A stretch of DNA of 64,000 bases from Lachnospiraceae bacterium (GTDB lineage Bacteria; Bacillota_A; Clostridia; Lachnospirales; Lachnospiraceae). Shown piece after piece: positions 24,966-35,185 of the stretch (the stretch's first letter is position 1; the number at the start of each line of letters is the position of its first letter). The stretch spans positions 22,974-86,973 of the forward strand of contig JAILCT010000258.1 of assembly GCA_024690425.1 (NCBI GenBank), read 5' to 3'. The position numbers were made by a program, and so were the translations under genes. Below the pieces are notes generated by a model, which was not told where the DNA came from, did not search any database, and was given only the letters and a program-made list of their open reading frames with translations.

Positions 24966-26384
24966 ATGGAGAACAAGACATCACTCTCAGGGGGGGAGAA
25001 AGTCTCTTACGGTCTGGGTGCGGTAGGCAAGGATATGGTCTACATGCTGTCCGCAAGCTATATCCTGTATTATTATCAGGATGTATGCGGGGTACCGGCG
25101 GCAGCAATGGGAGTCATCCTGCTGGTGGCAAGGGTGTTTGATGCCTTCAACGATCCGATAATGGGTGTTATCGTTGCGAAGACAAGGACCAGGTGGGGGA
25201 AGTTCCGCCCCTGGCTCATGATAGGTACCATTCTTAATTCCATAATACTGTATTTCATGTTTTCGGCCCCGCCAAGGCTTGACGGGCCGGGACTTACGGC
25301 CTATGCGGCCGTTTTTTATATCATGTGGGGTGTAACATATACGATGATGGACATCCCTTATTGGAGCATGGTTCCCGCATTTACCCGGTCCGGAAAGGAG
25401 AGGGAGGGTTTATCCGCTCTTGCAAGGTCCTGCGCCGGCGTGGGATCGGCCATCATATCTATAATAACCGTCAAGGCGGTATCGGCCCTGGGACATGCCG
25501 CGGGAGGAACGGATGAGAACTACGAACGGCTGGGTTACAGTAAGCTGGCCCTTATAGTTGCCGTTCTCTTCGTTGCATTCATTACCGTTACCTGTCTTGT
25601 CATCAAGGAAAAGTCAACCGTTGATGTTAAATCGGCCTCCGTTAAGGAGATGTTTTCCGCTCTTGTAAGCAACGATCAGGCGATAACGATCGTTATAGCG
25701 ATAGTCATAACAAATACTGCTCTATACATCACGAGCAATCTGGTCATCTATTTCTTTAAATATGACTTTTCCCCGGCTGTCTGGGAGGATAATTATACCC
25801 TGTTTAACGTGGCCGGAGGAGGTTTTCAGATCCTGTCGATGATGATCCTTTTCCCGCTGCTTAGAAGATTCATGAATACCCTTAAGATATTCTATACCTG
25901 TTTTATCATGTCATTTTTGGGTTACGGGGTCTTGCTTGCGGAATCATTCATCCTTAAAGATAACGTATATTACCTGCTGATCCCTGCATTCCTTATAATG
26001 AGCGCGCTGGGAATGCTCAATGTTGTACAGACCATCTTCCTTGCCAATACCGTGGATTACGGGGAGCTTAAGAACAGAAGACGTGATGAGTCGGTCATCT
26101 TTTCCATGCAGACCTTCGTTGTTAAGCTTTCGTCAGGTGTGGCTGCTTTTGTGGCAGGTATCGTATTGTCCGTGTGCAATATAAAGAAGGATACCGAGGC
26201 GGTGGTTTCCGGTGAGATCGCAGCTTCAACAAGGACCGGCCTTCGCATGTCCATGACCATCATACCGATCATCATCCTGGCAGTGGGTATCACGGTGTTT
26301 GCAAAGAAATATATCCTTACGGATGAATATCTTGCAAAGATCACGGAGGAACTTAAGGAACAAAGAAATGAAGCCGGGGAATGA
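24966..26384 (+). CDS. GPH-family sugar:cation symporter (MelB-like)
   Basis: The 472-residue membrane protein has about 12 transmembrane segments. It shows the family's N-terminal features: SYGLGAVGKDMVYML, ARVFDAFNDPIMG with the conserved acidic cation site, and RWGKFRPWLM. MelB-type transporters import glycosides, pentosides or hexuronides with a cation; the substrate is unknown. The ATG at 24966 follows CGGAGG; an upstream in-frame start lies in the repeat. Proximity to the LacI-type sensor and the aldo-keto reductase suggests a sugar-responsive unit (inference). Confidence 0.9.
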   Translation: MENKTSLSGGEKVSYGLGAVGKDMVYMLSASYILYYYQDVCGVPAAAMGVILLVARVFDAFNDPIMGVIVAKTRTRWGKFRPWLMIGTILNSIILYFMFSAPPRLDGPGLTAYAAVFYIMWGVTYTMMDIPYWSMVPAFTRSGKEREGLSALARSCAGVGSAIISIITVKAVSALGHAAGGTDENYERLGYSKLALIVAVLFVAFITVTCLVIKEKSTVDVKSASVKEMFSALVSNDQAITIVIAIVITNTALYITSNLVIYFFKYDFSPAVWEDNYTLFNVAGGGFQILSMMILFPLLRRFMNTLKIFYTCFIMSFLGYGVLLAESFILKDNVYYLLIPAFLIMSALGMLNVVQTIFLANTVDYGELKNRRRDESVIFSMQTFVVKLSSGVAAFVAGIVLSVCNIKKDTEAVVSGEIAASTRTGLRMSMTIIPIIILAVGITVFAKKYILTDEYLAKITEELKEQRNEAGE

Positions 26385-26433
26385 ACCGGGTAATTAAGGT
26401 GGCTGATCATATAATTTTGGGAGTCTGTGATAT

Positions 26434-27330
26434 ATGAATATCCTTGCGGTAATATTGATTATAGTGTTGATCCTGTTTGTTGCTTTAAGCTGCAGCCTGT
26501 GCTATTACGCGACCCACGTAAAGAGGCAGTCCTTTGAGGAGGCACTTGCCTGGCAGAAGGACCATTATGACATATCTTTTTATGAGACCCTTGAGAAAAG
26601 GGATTATAAGATCACAAGCTATGACGGCTATGTGATCCCTGTTCAGTTTCTAAAGAATCCCAATCCCACTGACAAATACATGCTCATAACCCACGGGCAC
26701 ACGGATAATCATTACGGTATGCTCAAGTATACGAAGATGTACCTTGACTACGGGTTCAACGTGATCCTTTATGATCTTCGTGCCCACGGGGAGAACGTTA
26801 AGACCTTTTGTACCTTTTCCATCCGTGAAGCTAGGGACCTTGATGTCATTATAAAGGACTGCAGGGCTCGGTATCACGATATGAGGATATTCGGTATACA
26901 CGGAGAGTCACTCGGGGCGGCAACAACGATAGCGGTGCTTAAGTATAAGCCCGAGATCGATTTTGCAGTGTCTGACTGTGGATTCGCAGAAATAATACCA
27001 GTTATGCAGGGAGGGCTTAAGGGTATGCACCTGCCGGCATGGATGGTATATCCCGCATCATTGTGCTCCCGGATCCTTTACGGATATTCCTTCAGGGACA
27101 TGCGGCCCATAGATTCGCTTAAGGATAATAAGATCCCGATCCTCTTTATACATGGGGCGAATGATACATATATCCTGCCTTCGCATGCGCAGAAGATGCA
27201 TGAAGCATCCGGAGGTTACAGTGAAGTACATCTTATCGATGGTGCGGAGCATGCGGCATCGATCCTTACGGATCCTGATGAATACAGGACGATAGTAAAG
27301 GAATTCCTTGAAAGGATCGGAGTGAATTGA
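26434..27330 (+). CDS. Membrane-anchored alpha/beta hydrolase
   Basis: The 298-residue protein has an N-terminal membrane helix (about 3-24) and an alpha/beta-hydrolase domain. THGHTDNH forms the oxyanion region, the nucleophile S159 lies in GIHGESLGAA, the acid is near 245 (IHGANDTYI) and the histidine near 271 (GAEHAAS). It resembles the YqkD/BAAT-like serine hydrolases; substrate unknown. GGGAG precedes the ATG. It is followed by cobT, whose start nearly overlaps its stop. Confidence 0.88.
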   Translation: MNILAVILIIVLILFVALSCSLCYYATHVKRQSFEEALAWQKDHYDISFYETLEKRDYKITSYDGYVIPVQFLKNPNPTDKYMLITHGHTDNHYGMLKYTKMYLDYGFNVILYDLRAHGENVKTFCTFSIREARDLDVIIKDCRARYHDMRIFGIHGESLGAATTIAVLKYKPEIDFAVSDCGFAEIIPVMQGGLKGMHLPAWMVYPASLCSRILYGYSFRDMRPIDSLKDNKIPILFIHGANDTYILPSHAQKMHEASGGYSEVHLIDGAEHAASILTDPDEYRTIVKEFLERIGVN

Positions 27331-27332
27331 GA

Positions 27333-28421
27333 ATGATAAAACAGTTTAATAAACTGGAAAATATAAAGCCTGCCGATACAGCTGTTTATGAAAGGATAAT
27401 GGAAATCTGGGACAGTATAGCCAAGCCTTTAAGGGGCCTTGGCAGGTTCGAGGAGATGATCGCACAGATAGGAGCGGTGCTTCATACGGATAATGTGGAT
27501 ATCCGCAGGAGAGCTGCCGTTATCATGTGTGCGGATAACGGGATAGTCGGTGAAGGCGTGAGCCAGTCCGGGCAGGACGTTACCGCTGCGGTTGCCGGAT
27601 GGATGGGGAAGGACTTAAGCTCGGTGTGCAGGATCGCCGGGGGATGCGGAACAGATATAATAACGATTGATATAGGTATCGATATGGAGGGTTCTCCGGA
27701 AGGGGTGGTCAACAAAAAGATCCGCCGGGGAACGGCTGATTTCCTGACGGAGCCGGCAATGAGTGAGGAAGAACTCATGCAGGCCGTACAGGTCGGAACC
27801 GATATTGTGGGTGAATGTCTGGATAAGGGTTATACCATCATCGCAACAGGTGAGATGGGGATAGGAAATACCACGACAAGCGCGGCTGTATGTGCGGCCC
27901 TTCTTAACCTTCCCGCAGATCTGGTAACGGGACGCGGAGCAGGTCTTGATGACAGCGGATTCAAAAAAAAGAAAGAGATAATAGAAGAGGCGCTGCTAAA
28001 ATATGATTTTAAGGGCAGGACCGCTGTAAGCAGGGAGTATGCCATAAAGGTGTTAAGGACGGTCGGAGGCCTGGATATTGCGGGTCTTGCCGGGGTATTT
28101 ATCGGCGGCGCGCTCTACAATATCCCCATTGTTATCGACGGATTCATAAGTGCCGTGGCAGCTCTTGCGGCAGAGAGGCTGCTGCCCGGAACTAAGGATG
28201 TTATGATCGCATCCCACCTCGGAAGGGAAGAGGGTATGGGCTATGTGCTCAGGGAGCTGGGTCTTAAGGCTGTTATCGATGCGGACATGGCACTCGGAGA
28301 GGGTACAGGTGCGCTTATGCTCTTTCCCCTGTTGGACTGTGCCCTGGAACTGTATAAAAACGGACTTAGATTTGAGGACACGGAAGTAGAACAATATAAA
28401 CATTTTGGAAAGAATATATAA
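27333..28421 (+). CDS. cobT: Nicotinate-nucleotide--dimethylbenzimidazole phosphoribosyltransferase
   Basis: The 362-residue protein activates the lower base of cobalamin by moving phosphoribose from nicotinate mononucleotide to dimethylbenzimidazole or a related base. Family motifs are CADNGIVGEGVSQSG, ATGEMGIGNTTTSAA (substrate loop) and ALGEGTGALM with the catalytic glutamate. The ATG at 27333 is chosen for its spacing from CGGAG; a TTG two codons upstream overlaps the previous stop. The other cobalamin gene in the window, cbiF, is 17 kb away. No cobalamin riboswitch was found upstream. Confidence 0.95.
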   Translation: MIKQFNKLENIKPADTAVYERIMEIWDSIAKPLRGLGRFEEMIAQIGAVLHTDNVDIRRRAAVIMCADNGIVGEGVSQSGQDVTAAVAGWMGKDLSSVCRIAGGCGTDIITIDIGIDMEGSPEGVVNKKIRRGTADFLTEPAMSEEELMQAVQVGTDIVGECLDKGYTIIATGEMGIGNTTTSAAVCAALLNLPADLVTGRGAGLDDSGFKKKKEIIEEALLKYDFKGRTAVSREYAIKVLRTVGGLDIAGLAGVFIGGALYNIPIVIDGFISAVAALAAERLLPGTKDVMIASHLGREEGMGYVLRELGLKAVIDADMALGEGTGALMLFPLLDCALELYKNGLRFEDTEVEQYKHFGKNI

Positions 28422-28522
28422 AAACAGTAGTTATTTGTTCCGGAGATGATATAATATATATTAACTATAAATACTGTTGTTATGAGGATCTAAGAATCCT
28501 CACGGATGGCTGACGGTGTAAT

Positions 28523-30790
28523 ATGTACTTATTTGTCACTTGCGTTTTATACTTTACAATAGTGGGACTGATAGCTGTATGCGGGTTCGCTTTACGTAAG
28601 TGGAAGAGCAGGCTCCATACATATCTCTTCTTCAGTTGTGTAGCCAATCTTATCTATGATGTTGGCTGCCTTATGGAACTGCGGGCAACCGATCAGCAGA
28701 CGTATGTTACCGCCCTTAAAATGGGTTATCTCGGACGTATCTGGATAGGTTTTTCTCTTTTTCTTTTTATCGCGGAGCTGTGCAATATTAAGCTTCCCGA
28801 TCTGCTCAAGACAGTGGCGGCGCTTATCCATGTCATAATCTACATAACGATCATTAATCTTGAACGCAATACTCTTTATTACAACTACATGGAATTTACC
28901 ATGGACGGTGATTTTCCCAAGCTCCTGCATACGGGCGGGCCACTGTATTATGTGCTGACAGCCCTTAACCTTATATATACGTTTGGTGGTATATATATGA
29001 TAACCAGGCATGCCCTGCTTGAGAAGAACAGAATTGCAAGGAAGCGGTATATGATCATGATGGTCGGAGTATTTGCAACGGGCTTTGCGTATATAATCTA
29101 TTTCTTCAAGCTTGTTCCGCTGGCACGCAAGTTCGATGTTATGGTGATCGGATTCGCAGTATGTCTTGTCGCCATGCTTGTTGCGATAATCAAATACCGG
29201 CTGCTTGATGTGACTGAGGCCGCCAAGAATTACGTTGTGGATGAACTGTCCGAAGCCATAATAGTCGCCGATACGGATGATAGGATCATATACTTTAACA
29301 AACCGGCACAGAAGATGTTTCCGGAGCTTAATAATGATATGACGGAGGAAAGCACCGGGAAGTTCCTTAAGGATTTAAAAGAGGCAACAAGGTCAGGGGT
29401 CCCTATCAGGATAATGGGGAATATATATACACCTAAGGCCAACAGGTTCTCTGAGGACGGGACTGAGGCAGGTACCCTGTTTACCTTAAGCGATGACAGT
29501 GAGCATTACAGGTACATGGATGAACTGAGGCTGCAGAAGAGAATAGCCGACGATGCCAACATGGCAAAGACGCAGTTTCTTGCGAACATGTCGCATGAGA
29601 TAAGGACACCCATTAATGCGGTGCTCGGCTTCAACGAAATGATAATGAGGGAATGCGCCGGGGTTAGTAGAGAGGATAAGGAAGAGGCCCCCGATCCGAA
29701 AAGGGCATTTTCGAATATCAGCTCATATGCCGGAAATATCCAGAATGCAGGAAACAACCTTTTATCCATCATTAGTGATATTCTTGACATCTCGAAGATC
29801 GAGGAAGGCAAGATGGATATCATGGAAGCACCTTATACCTTAAGTTCTCTCCTTAATGATGTCCGCAATATGATGTTATTCAGGGCTGAGAAAAAAGGCC
29901 TTGATTTTGAGGTTGATGTCGATCCCGCTCTTCCGGATAAGCTCTATGGCGATAAGTCACGGGTAAGGCAGGTTATAACCAACCTTCTTACAAATGCAGT
30001 GAAATATACCGATAAGGGAAGCGTGCACATGACAGTGCGCGGAAGTGCTGATGGAGGCATGGAAGCAGGACGGATGCTTAACCTTGTCGTTGAGGTTAAG
30101 GACACCGGAATAGGTATACATCAAGAAGATATCGACAAGCTCTTTGGTAAATTTCAGAGGTTCGATCTTACGCATAACAGCACCGTGGAGGGAAGCGGTC
30201 TGGGCCTGGCTATCACAAAGCAGCTTATGGATATGATGGGAGGCCGGATAGAGGTTCAGAGCGTATATGGAAGCGGTTCGACATTCATTATGGAACTCCC
30301 TCAGAAGATCATTTCATGTGATCCCATCGGTGACTTCATGGCCGGTGTTAAGAGCGATGATAATGCAGAAAAATCAAATGAGAAGAACTTTACGGCACCT
30401 GATGCATATATACTTATCGTTGATGATACAAGGGTAAACCTTATTGTGGCCAGGGGCCTTCTTAAGAACACTAAGATCCGGATAGACACTGCAGGAAGCG
30501 GAAGTGAATCGATCATGCTGGCAAATGAGAATTCATACGACTTGATCCTTATGGATCAGCGGATGCCGGGCATGGACGGAACAGAGGCATTAAAGATCAT
30601 AAGAAACGGGGAGAGCAGCCTGAACCGGGAGACGCCCATCATCTGCCTTACCGCTGATGCCATCATCGGTGCCAAGGAGCATTATATAGCGGAAGGGTTT
30701 ACCGACTATCTGGCTAAACCCATTAACAGTCACGAGCTTGAAAAGATGATGATCAAATACCTGCCGGAAGATAAGATAATCACGCAGTAA
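28523..30790 (+). CDS. Hybrid sensor histidine kinase with 7TM N-terminus and receiver domain
   Basis: The 755-residue protein has about seven N-terminal membrane helices (1-225) of the 7TM histidine-kinase sensor type. A PAS-like segment (about 235-325) and HisKA with the phospho-acceptor H358 in ANMSHEIRTP follow. HATPase_c shows TNLLTNAVKY and GSGLGLAI. A C-terminal receiver (about 638-755) has VDD, LMDQRMPG and the AKPI lysine. There is no output regulator adjacent. No clear ribosome site precedes the ATG at 28523; a small GAGGAT/ATCCTC hairpin lies in the leader. Confidence 0.92.
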   Translation: MYLFVTCVLYFTIVGLIAVCGFALRKWKSRLHTYLFFSCVANLIYDVGCLMELRATDQQTYVTALKMGYLGRIWIGFSLFLFIAELCNIKLPDLLKTVAALIHVIIYITIINLERNTLYYNYMEFTMDGDFPKLLHTGGPLYYVLTALNLIYTFGGIYMITRHALLEKNRIARKRYMIMMVGVFATGFAYIIYFFKLVPLARKFDVMVIGFAVCLVAMLVAIIKYRLLDVTEAAKNYVVDELSEAIIVADTDDRIIYFNKPAQKMFPELNNDMTEESTGKFLKDLKEATRSGVPIRIMGNIYTPKANRFSEDGTEAGTLFTLSDDSEHYRYMDELRLQKRIADDANMAKTQFLANMSHEIRTPINAVLGFNEMIMRECAGVSREDKEEAPDPKRAFSNISSYAGNIQNAGNNLLSIISDILDISKIEEGKMDIMEAPYTLSSLLNDVRNMMLFRAEKKGLDFEVDVDPALPDKLYGDKSRVRQVITNLLTNAVKYTDKGSVHMTVRGSADGGMEAGRMLNLVVEVKDTGIGIHQEDIDKLFGKFQRFDLTHNSTVEGSGLGLAITKQLMDMMGGRIEVQSVYGSGSTFIMELPQKIISCDPIGDFMAGVKSDDNAEKSNEKNFTAPDAYILIVDDTRVNLIVARGLLKNTKIRIDTAGSGSESIMLANENSYDLILMDQRMPGMDGTEALKIIRNGESSLNRETPIICLTADAIIGAKEHYIAEGFTDYLAKPINSHELEKMMIKYLPEDKIITQ

Positions 30791-30801
30791 CCCCTGCCGG
30801 C

Positions 30802-32160
30802 TTACAGACCGACGATAAGTATTATGAGCAATACTACAGGCACGAAGAAGCGCATATAATTCTTAAGCCACTTCGGCATTGCAAGCCCCTTGCCGCTGTT
30901 GGCCTCTTCAATGAAGTTATCCCATCCCCAGCCATACCGTACGGTACAGAAAAGCACATATATTATCGCACCTATCGGAAGAAGGAGATTTGATACTATG
31001 AAATCTTCGAGGTCAAGAACACCGGTCCCTTCTCCGAGAGGCATGAATCCCGACCACACATTGAAGCCAAGGGCACATGGTATGGCAAGCAGGAACATGG
31101 CAATCCCGCATATAAGGCAGGCCTTCTTGCGATCAAGGCCGGTCAGCTCTATAAAATTGGCGATTATACCCTCATATACAGCAAAGGCCGTGGACAGAGC
31201 CGCAAAACTCATGAAGAGGAAGAAGAGTGTTCCCCACAGCCTTCCGAGTGTCATATTGGCAAATACATTGGGCATGGTGATGAACAGAAGCGAAGGTCCG
31301 GCATTGACATCTATTCCGAATGAGAAGCATGCGGGAAACATGATAAGCCCCGCCGTGATGGCAACCAGAGTATCAAGTATAGTAACATTGACGGATTCAC
31401 CCAGGAGCCTTTGGTCCTTATTTATATAGCTTCCGAACACTGCCATACAGCCGATACCGATACTGAGAGTAAAGAAAGCCTGGTTAAGGGCCCCCATCAG
31501 TACCTTCCCAAATCCTATCTCCCGTGTCCTGTTAATATCCGGGAAAAGGAAGAACTTCAAGCCTTCACGGCTTCCGGGCATTGTAAATGAATTGACCGCA
31601 AGTACCAGCATGAGTATCAGAAGGGCAGCCATCATATATTTGGTGACCCGCTCGAGTCCACTCTGAAGACCGATTGCACATACAATGAAGCTTATGACGA
31701 CAACTATCGCAAGATAGCCTATATTAACAGCAGGAGACGAGAGCATTGCGCCGAACTCACCTTCTATCATGTCAGGTGTTGCACCGTTAAAGTCACCGGT
31801 CAGGAACTTGACAAAATACCTTATTATCCAGCCGGCTACCACAGCATAATACATCATAAGGAGCATGCAGCCGACAGCACCGACGAAACCGTGGATATGC
31901 CACTTGCTTCCCTTGGGTTCAAGATCGTTATACATATGAACGGGTGCCTTCTGCGATGCACGTCCTATGGCGAATTCTATGGTCATGACCGGAATTCCGA
32001 ACATGATGAGCATAATGAAATAAAGTATGAGGAAAACACCGCCTCCGTATTGCCCGGTCATATAGGGAAACTTCCATACATTTCCCAGACCTATAGCACA
32101 GCCTGCACTTAAAAGAATGAAGCCCATACGGCTTCCCAGCTTTTCTCTTGACCTGTCCAT
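30802..32160 (-). CDS. Sodium-dependent symporter of the neurotransmitter:sodium (SNF) family
   Basis: The 452-residue protein has 11-12 membrane segments. The N-terminal signature is GFILLSAGCAIGLGNVWKFPYM, covering the unwound helix-1 sodium and substrate site; YGGGVFLILY follows in helix 2. Bacterial members import amino acids with sodium. The ATG at 32160 follows GGAAGG at ideal spacing; a GTG two codons earlier is too close. The gene is convergent with the hybrid kinase gene, with 11 bp between stops and no visible terminator. Confidence 0.92.
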   Translation of the reverse strand: MDRSREKLGSRMGFILLSAGCAIGLGNVWKFPYMTGQYGGGVFLILYFIMLIMFGIPVMTIEFAIGRASQKAPVHMYNDLEPKGSKWHIHGFVGAVGCMLLMMYYAVVAGWIIRYFVKFLTGDFNGATPDMIEGEFGAMLSSPAVNIGYLAIVVVISFIVCAIGLQSGLERVTKYMMAALLILMLVLAVNSFTMPGSREGLKFFLFPDINRTREIGFGKVLMGALNQAFFTLSIGIGCMAVFGSYINKDQRLLGESVNVTILDTLVAITAGLIMFPACFSFGIDVNAGPSLLFITMPNVFANMTLGRLWGTLFFLFMSFAALSTAFAVYEGIIANFIELTGLDRKKACLICGIAMFLLAIPCALGFNVWSGFMPLGEGTGVLDLEDFIVSNLLLPIGAIIYVLFCTVRYGWGWDNFIEEANSGKGLAMPKWLKNYMRFFVPVVLLIILIVGL

Positions 32161-32320
32161 ATACACCCTTCCTTTTGGAAAATTGATATCACTCTAGGAT
32201 TATACCAACCCGCATGTACTATTACAATATAAACGCACTCAGATGTGTTATAATAATGATCAGAAGGAACTTCTCAACATTGTTGGGAATTTATCTTATA
32301 ACGATAAGGAGGGATCGGCC

Positions 32321-33841
32321 GTGTCAGAAGCGTTAAATATAATAAAAGATCCGACATTAACCTACAGGCAGGAATTACTGGCCCTGGCCCGTCTGGGTGA
32401 GAGTACGGATGAGAGCCTGCGCTATTCGGATGAATATTATAAGGCAAAAGAGAATGCTGCATTATGTGATCTTAATGAAGGGGTCATGCCTTACAGACCG
32501 CGGTATATCTGCCCGGATTATGAGAAGCTGTTTTCGGACGGATGCGCTTTTCTTGAGCTCGATCCTCCGACTGACCTGCTGGAAGCAGTAAACGTTCTGG
32601 AGATATTCTACTGCCATGTTCCGTCGATTACCGGTTATCCGGTGTATCTGGGAAGGCTTGATGCACTCCTTGAACCCTTTGTTAGGAAGGAGGACAGAGC
32701 TTTTGCAAAAAAGGTGCTTGGCCTCTTCCTTCGAAATATTGACCGTGTTCAGACGGATTCCTTCGTGCATGCCGATATAGGGCCAAAGGACAGCCTTACG
32801 GGACGGATCCTCTTGGAGCTTACAGAGGAAATGCAGCTTGCCATTCCCAACATTACACTTCTGTATGATCCGGATGAGACGACGGATGATTTTGCCCTGG
32901 CATGTATTAAGTGTATGCTTAAAACCGCCAAGCCGTCATTTGCCAACCACCGCATGTTTGTTAAGGAGTGGGGAGAGCGATACGCGATAGCTTCCTGCTA
33001 CAACGGCCTGTCGATCGGTGGAGGCGGGTTTACGCTTCCGAGGATGCGCCTGTATGAATGCTCTCTTGATGCGGGATCGGTGGATGATTTTATTGATAAT
33101 GTTCTTCCCCGCTATATCGACCTGCAGCTTGAATATATGGACAAAAGAGTTAAGTTTATCGTGGAAGAATCAAGCTTTTTTAGGACCAACTTCCTGGTAA
33201 CAGAAGGCTTCGTTAAGCAGGAGAACTTCACGGGTATGTTCGGGGTTGTAGGACTTGCAGAGTGCTGCAATCACCTGCTTGGGATAAGTGACAATAAGAA
33301 AGGTTTTGGAATGAATGATGAAGCGACTGCCCTGGGACGCCGTATCATGGATGCCATTAAGGACCGTGTCGATGAACATATCGCGCCCTATTGCGATGCT
33401 TATGGACATCATTACAGGCTGCATGCCCAGGTGGGAATCGATACGGATGGAATGGATGATTCGCCTGGCACACGTATTCCCATCGGTGCTGAACCGCCCA
33501 TGCTTATGCAGCTTAAGGTAAATGAGCAGTTCCACCCGTATTTTCCTACCGGGACCGGAGATATATTCAAGTTCGAAGAAACCTATTTAAAAACACCGGA
33601 TGCCATTCTTCCCATAATAAAGGGATCCATGGAGAGGGGCCTGCGCTATTTCTCGGGTTATCTTGAAAACAATGATGTGGTAAGAGTGACAGGTTATCTT
33701 GTGAAAAAGAGCGAGATCGAAAAGCTCAGACAGAAAAAACAGTCACTGAATCAGGTAACACTCTTTGGCATGGGCGCGCAGGATGGCGGACATGCCCTGG
33801 ATCGGAGGGTTCAGCATCATGAAGAAAGCACCGGTCAATAA
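32321..33841 (+). CDS. yjjI: YjjI-family glycyl radical enzyme
   Basis: The 506-residue protein is a glycyl radical enzyme of the YjjI type. The glycyl radical loop is VVRVTGYLVKK (G at about 458), and the mid-protein active-site cysteine is in IASCYNGLSIGGGGFTL (about 226). The reaction of this family is not established. The GTG at 32321 is preferred because AAGGAGGGA lies just upstream and the length then matches the family; an upstream ATG at 32243 has no ribosome site and overlaps a TATAAT-like box. The next gene is its activase, overlapping by 23 bp. Confidence 0.88.
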   Translation: MSEALNIIKDPTLTYRQELLALARLGESTDESLRYSDEYYKAKENAALCDLNEGVMPYRPRYICPDYEKLFSDGCAFLELDPPTDLLEAVNVLEIFYCHVPSITGYPVYLGRLDALLEPFVRKEDRAFAKKVLGLFLRNIDRVQTDSFVHADIGPKDSLTGRILLELTEEMQLAIPNITLLYDPDETTDDFALACIKCMLKTAKPSFANHRMFVKEWGERYAIASCYNGLSIGGGGFTLPRMRLYECSLDAGSVDDFIDNVLPRYIDLQLEYMDKRVKFIVEESSFFRTNFLVTEGFVKQENFTGMFGVVGLAECCNHLLGISDNKKGFGMNDEATALGRRIMDAIKDRVDEHIAPYCDAYGHHYRLHAQVGIDTDGMDDSPGTRIPIGAEPPMLMQLKVNEQFHPYFPTGTGDIFKFEETYLKTPDAILPIIKGSMERGLRYFSGYLENNDVVRVTGYLVKKSEIEKLRQKKQSLNQVTLFGMGAQDGGHALDRRVQHHEESTGQ

Positions 33842-34661
33842 GATAATCCCTTTTTCCAATGTGGATGGACCCGGTAACCGTACGGCTGTGTTTTTTCAGG
33901 GCTGTTCCTTTAACTGTCTCTTCTGTCATAATCCGGAAACGATATACTTATGCAATAACTGCGGGGAGTGTGTTCCGGCATGTCCTGTCGGAGCGCTCAG
34001 GATAAACGGTGAAGGACAGACAGAATGGGATCAGGATACCTGCATTCAGTGTGATACCTGCATAAGAACCTGCCCGCATGATGCATCACCCAGGGTAAAA
34101 TGGATGACTGTCCGGGAGATTATGAATGAGATCCGCAGGACAGAGCCGTATATCACAGGGATTACCGTTTCGGGCGGTGAATGTACCCTGCGGAATGAAT
34201 TTCTCATTGATCTGTTTGGCGAAGTGAACGGCCTTGGTAAGACCTGCCTTATAGATTCAAACGGTTCGTTTGATTTTGAAAAGGATCCCCGTGTACTGTC
34301 GGTCTGCGAAGGTGTTATGCTTGACGTAAAGGCCGCAGGGTGCGCATGGCATGATAAGCTTACCGGCCATTCTGCAGATATGGTGCTTAAGAACCTTGAT
34401 TACCTGCTGCATACAGGCAAGCTGTTTGAGGTCCGTACAGTGATCTTTCCGGGAATGGACAGGGAAAACGAGGAGACCGTGCGATATGTGGCCCGGCATA
34501 TAGGAGACAGTTGTCCCTATAAGATCATCCGCTACCGCCCCTTCGGAGTCCGGGAAAAATACAGGCAGATGCTTGGAGAGGATGAAACTGATGAGATGTA
34601 TGCAAAAAAGTATGCAGAGCTTGCTGTTAATGAAGGGGCAGTAAAAGCATATGTTGTATGA
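33819..34661 (+). CDS. yjjW: YjjW-type glycyl radical enzyme activase (radical SAM)
   Basis: The 280-residue protein has the radical SAM motif C-x3-C-x2-C in FFQGCSFNCLFCHNPE. A two-cluster ferredoxin insert follows (CNNCGECVPACP and CIQCDTCIRTCP), as in PFL-like activases. GITVSGGECTLRNEF binds SAM. It should abstract hydrogen from the YjjI glycine to form the radical. The ATG at 33819 follows GGAGG. Translational coupling to yjjI is likely through the 23-bp overlap. Confidence 0.92.
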   Translation: MKKAPVNKIIPFSNVDGPGNRTAVFFQGCSFNCLFCHNPETIYLCNNCGECVPACPVGALRINGEGQTEWDQDTCIQCDTCIRTCPHDASPRVKWMTVREIMNEIRRTEPYITGITVSGGECTLRNEFLIDLFGEVNGLGKTCLIDSNGSFDFEKDPRVLSVCEGVMLDVKAAGCAWHDKLTGHSADMVLKNLDYLLHTGKLFEVRTVIFPGMDRENEETVRYVARHIGDSCPYKIIRYRPFGVREKYRQMLGEDETDEMYAKKYAELAVNEGAVKAYVV

Positions 34662-34679
34662 TGCAGGGATTGGAGATAT

Positions 34680-35153
34680 ATGAAAGAGATAGAAAGATTA
34701 AAAGAAATAGTTGAGAAGTTAAGGAGCGAGAACGGTTGTCCCTGGGACAGGATACAGACCCATGGCAGCCTTAAGGCAGCGTGCATAGAAGAGGCCGCTG
34801 AGGTCATAAGCGGAATCAATATACTGGAAGAGAAGGGTAATCCGGACAACCTTAAGGAAGAACTGGGAGACCTTCTCCTGCAGGTTATGTTCCATGCCGT
34901 GATAGCAGAAGAGGAAGGGCTCTTTACATTTGATGACGTGGCAGCGACCATATCCGAGAAGATGATAAGAAGACACCCGCATGTCTTTAGCGGTGTCAAT
35001 TATGCTTCCGATGAAGAGAGGCATAAGGCTTGGGAGGAGATCAAGAAAGCCGAGAAGGCCGGACGGGAATGGGAGGATGAATACTTAAGGAAGGCCTTCG
35101 AGGAAGCTGACGCCTTAATAGATACCGCCAGAGAGCGCAAGGGATTTAAATAG
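34680..35153 (+). CDS. mazG: MazG-family nucleoside triphosphate pyrophosphohydrolase
   Basis: The 157-residue protein has one MazG domain. CPWDRIQTHGSLK starts the domain, the metal motif EEAAEV...EELGDLL is complete, and KMIRRHPHVF closes it. It hydrolyses NTPs or dNTPs to monophosphates, probably for pool cleaning. It is shorter than the two-domain E. coli MazG, with a helical tail after residue 110. It starts 18 bp after yjjW and is followed by a strong terminator, so it ends that operon. Confidence 0.92.
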   Translation: MKEIERLKEIVEKLRSENGCPWDRIQTHGSLKAACIEEAAEVISGINILEEKGNPDNLKEELGDLLLQVMFHAVIAEEEGLFTFDDVAATISEKMIRRHPHVFSGVNYASDEERHKAWEEIKKAEKAGREWEDEYLRKAFEEADALIDTARERKGFK

Positions 35154-35185
35154 ATGTGGGTATGACCGGAAGAGTAACGAAACGG

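Noticed and set aside
28422..28522. Leader of the hybrid kinase checked for a cyclic di-GMP riboswitch
   Set aside because: Only a small GAGGAT/ATCCTC hairpin is present; the conserved GEMM sequence is missing.
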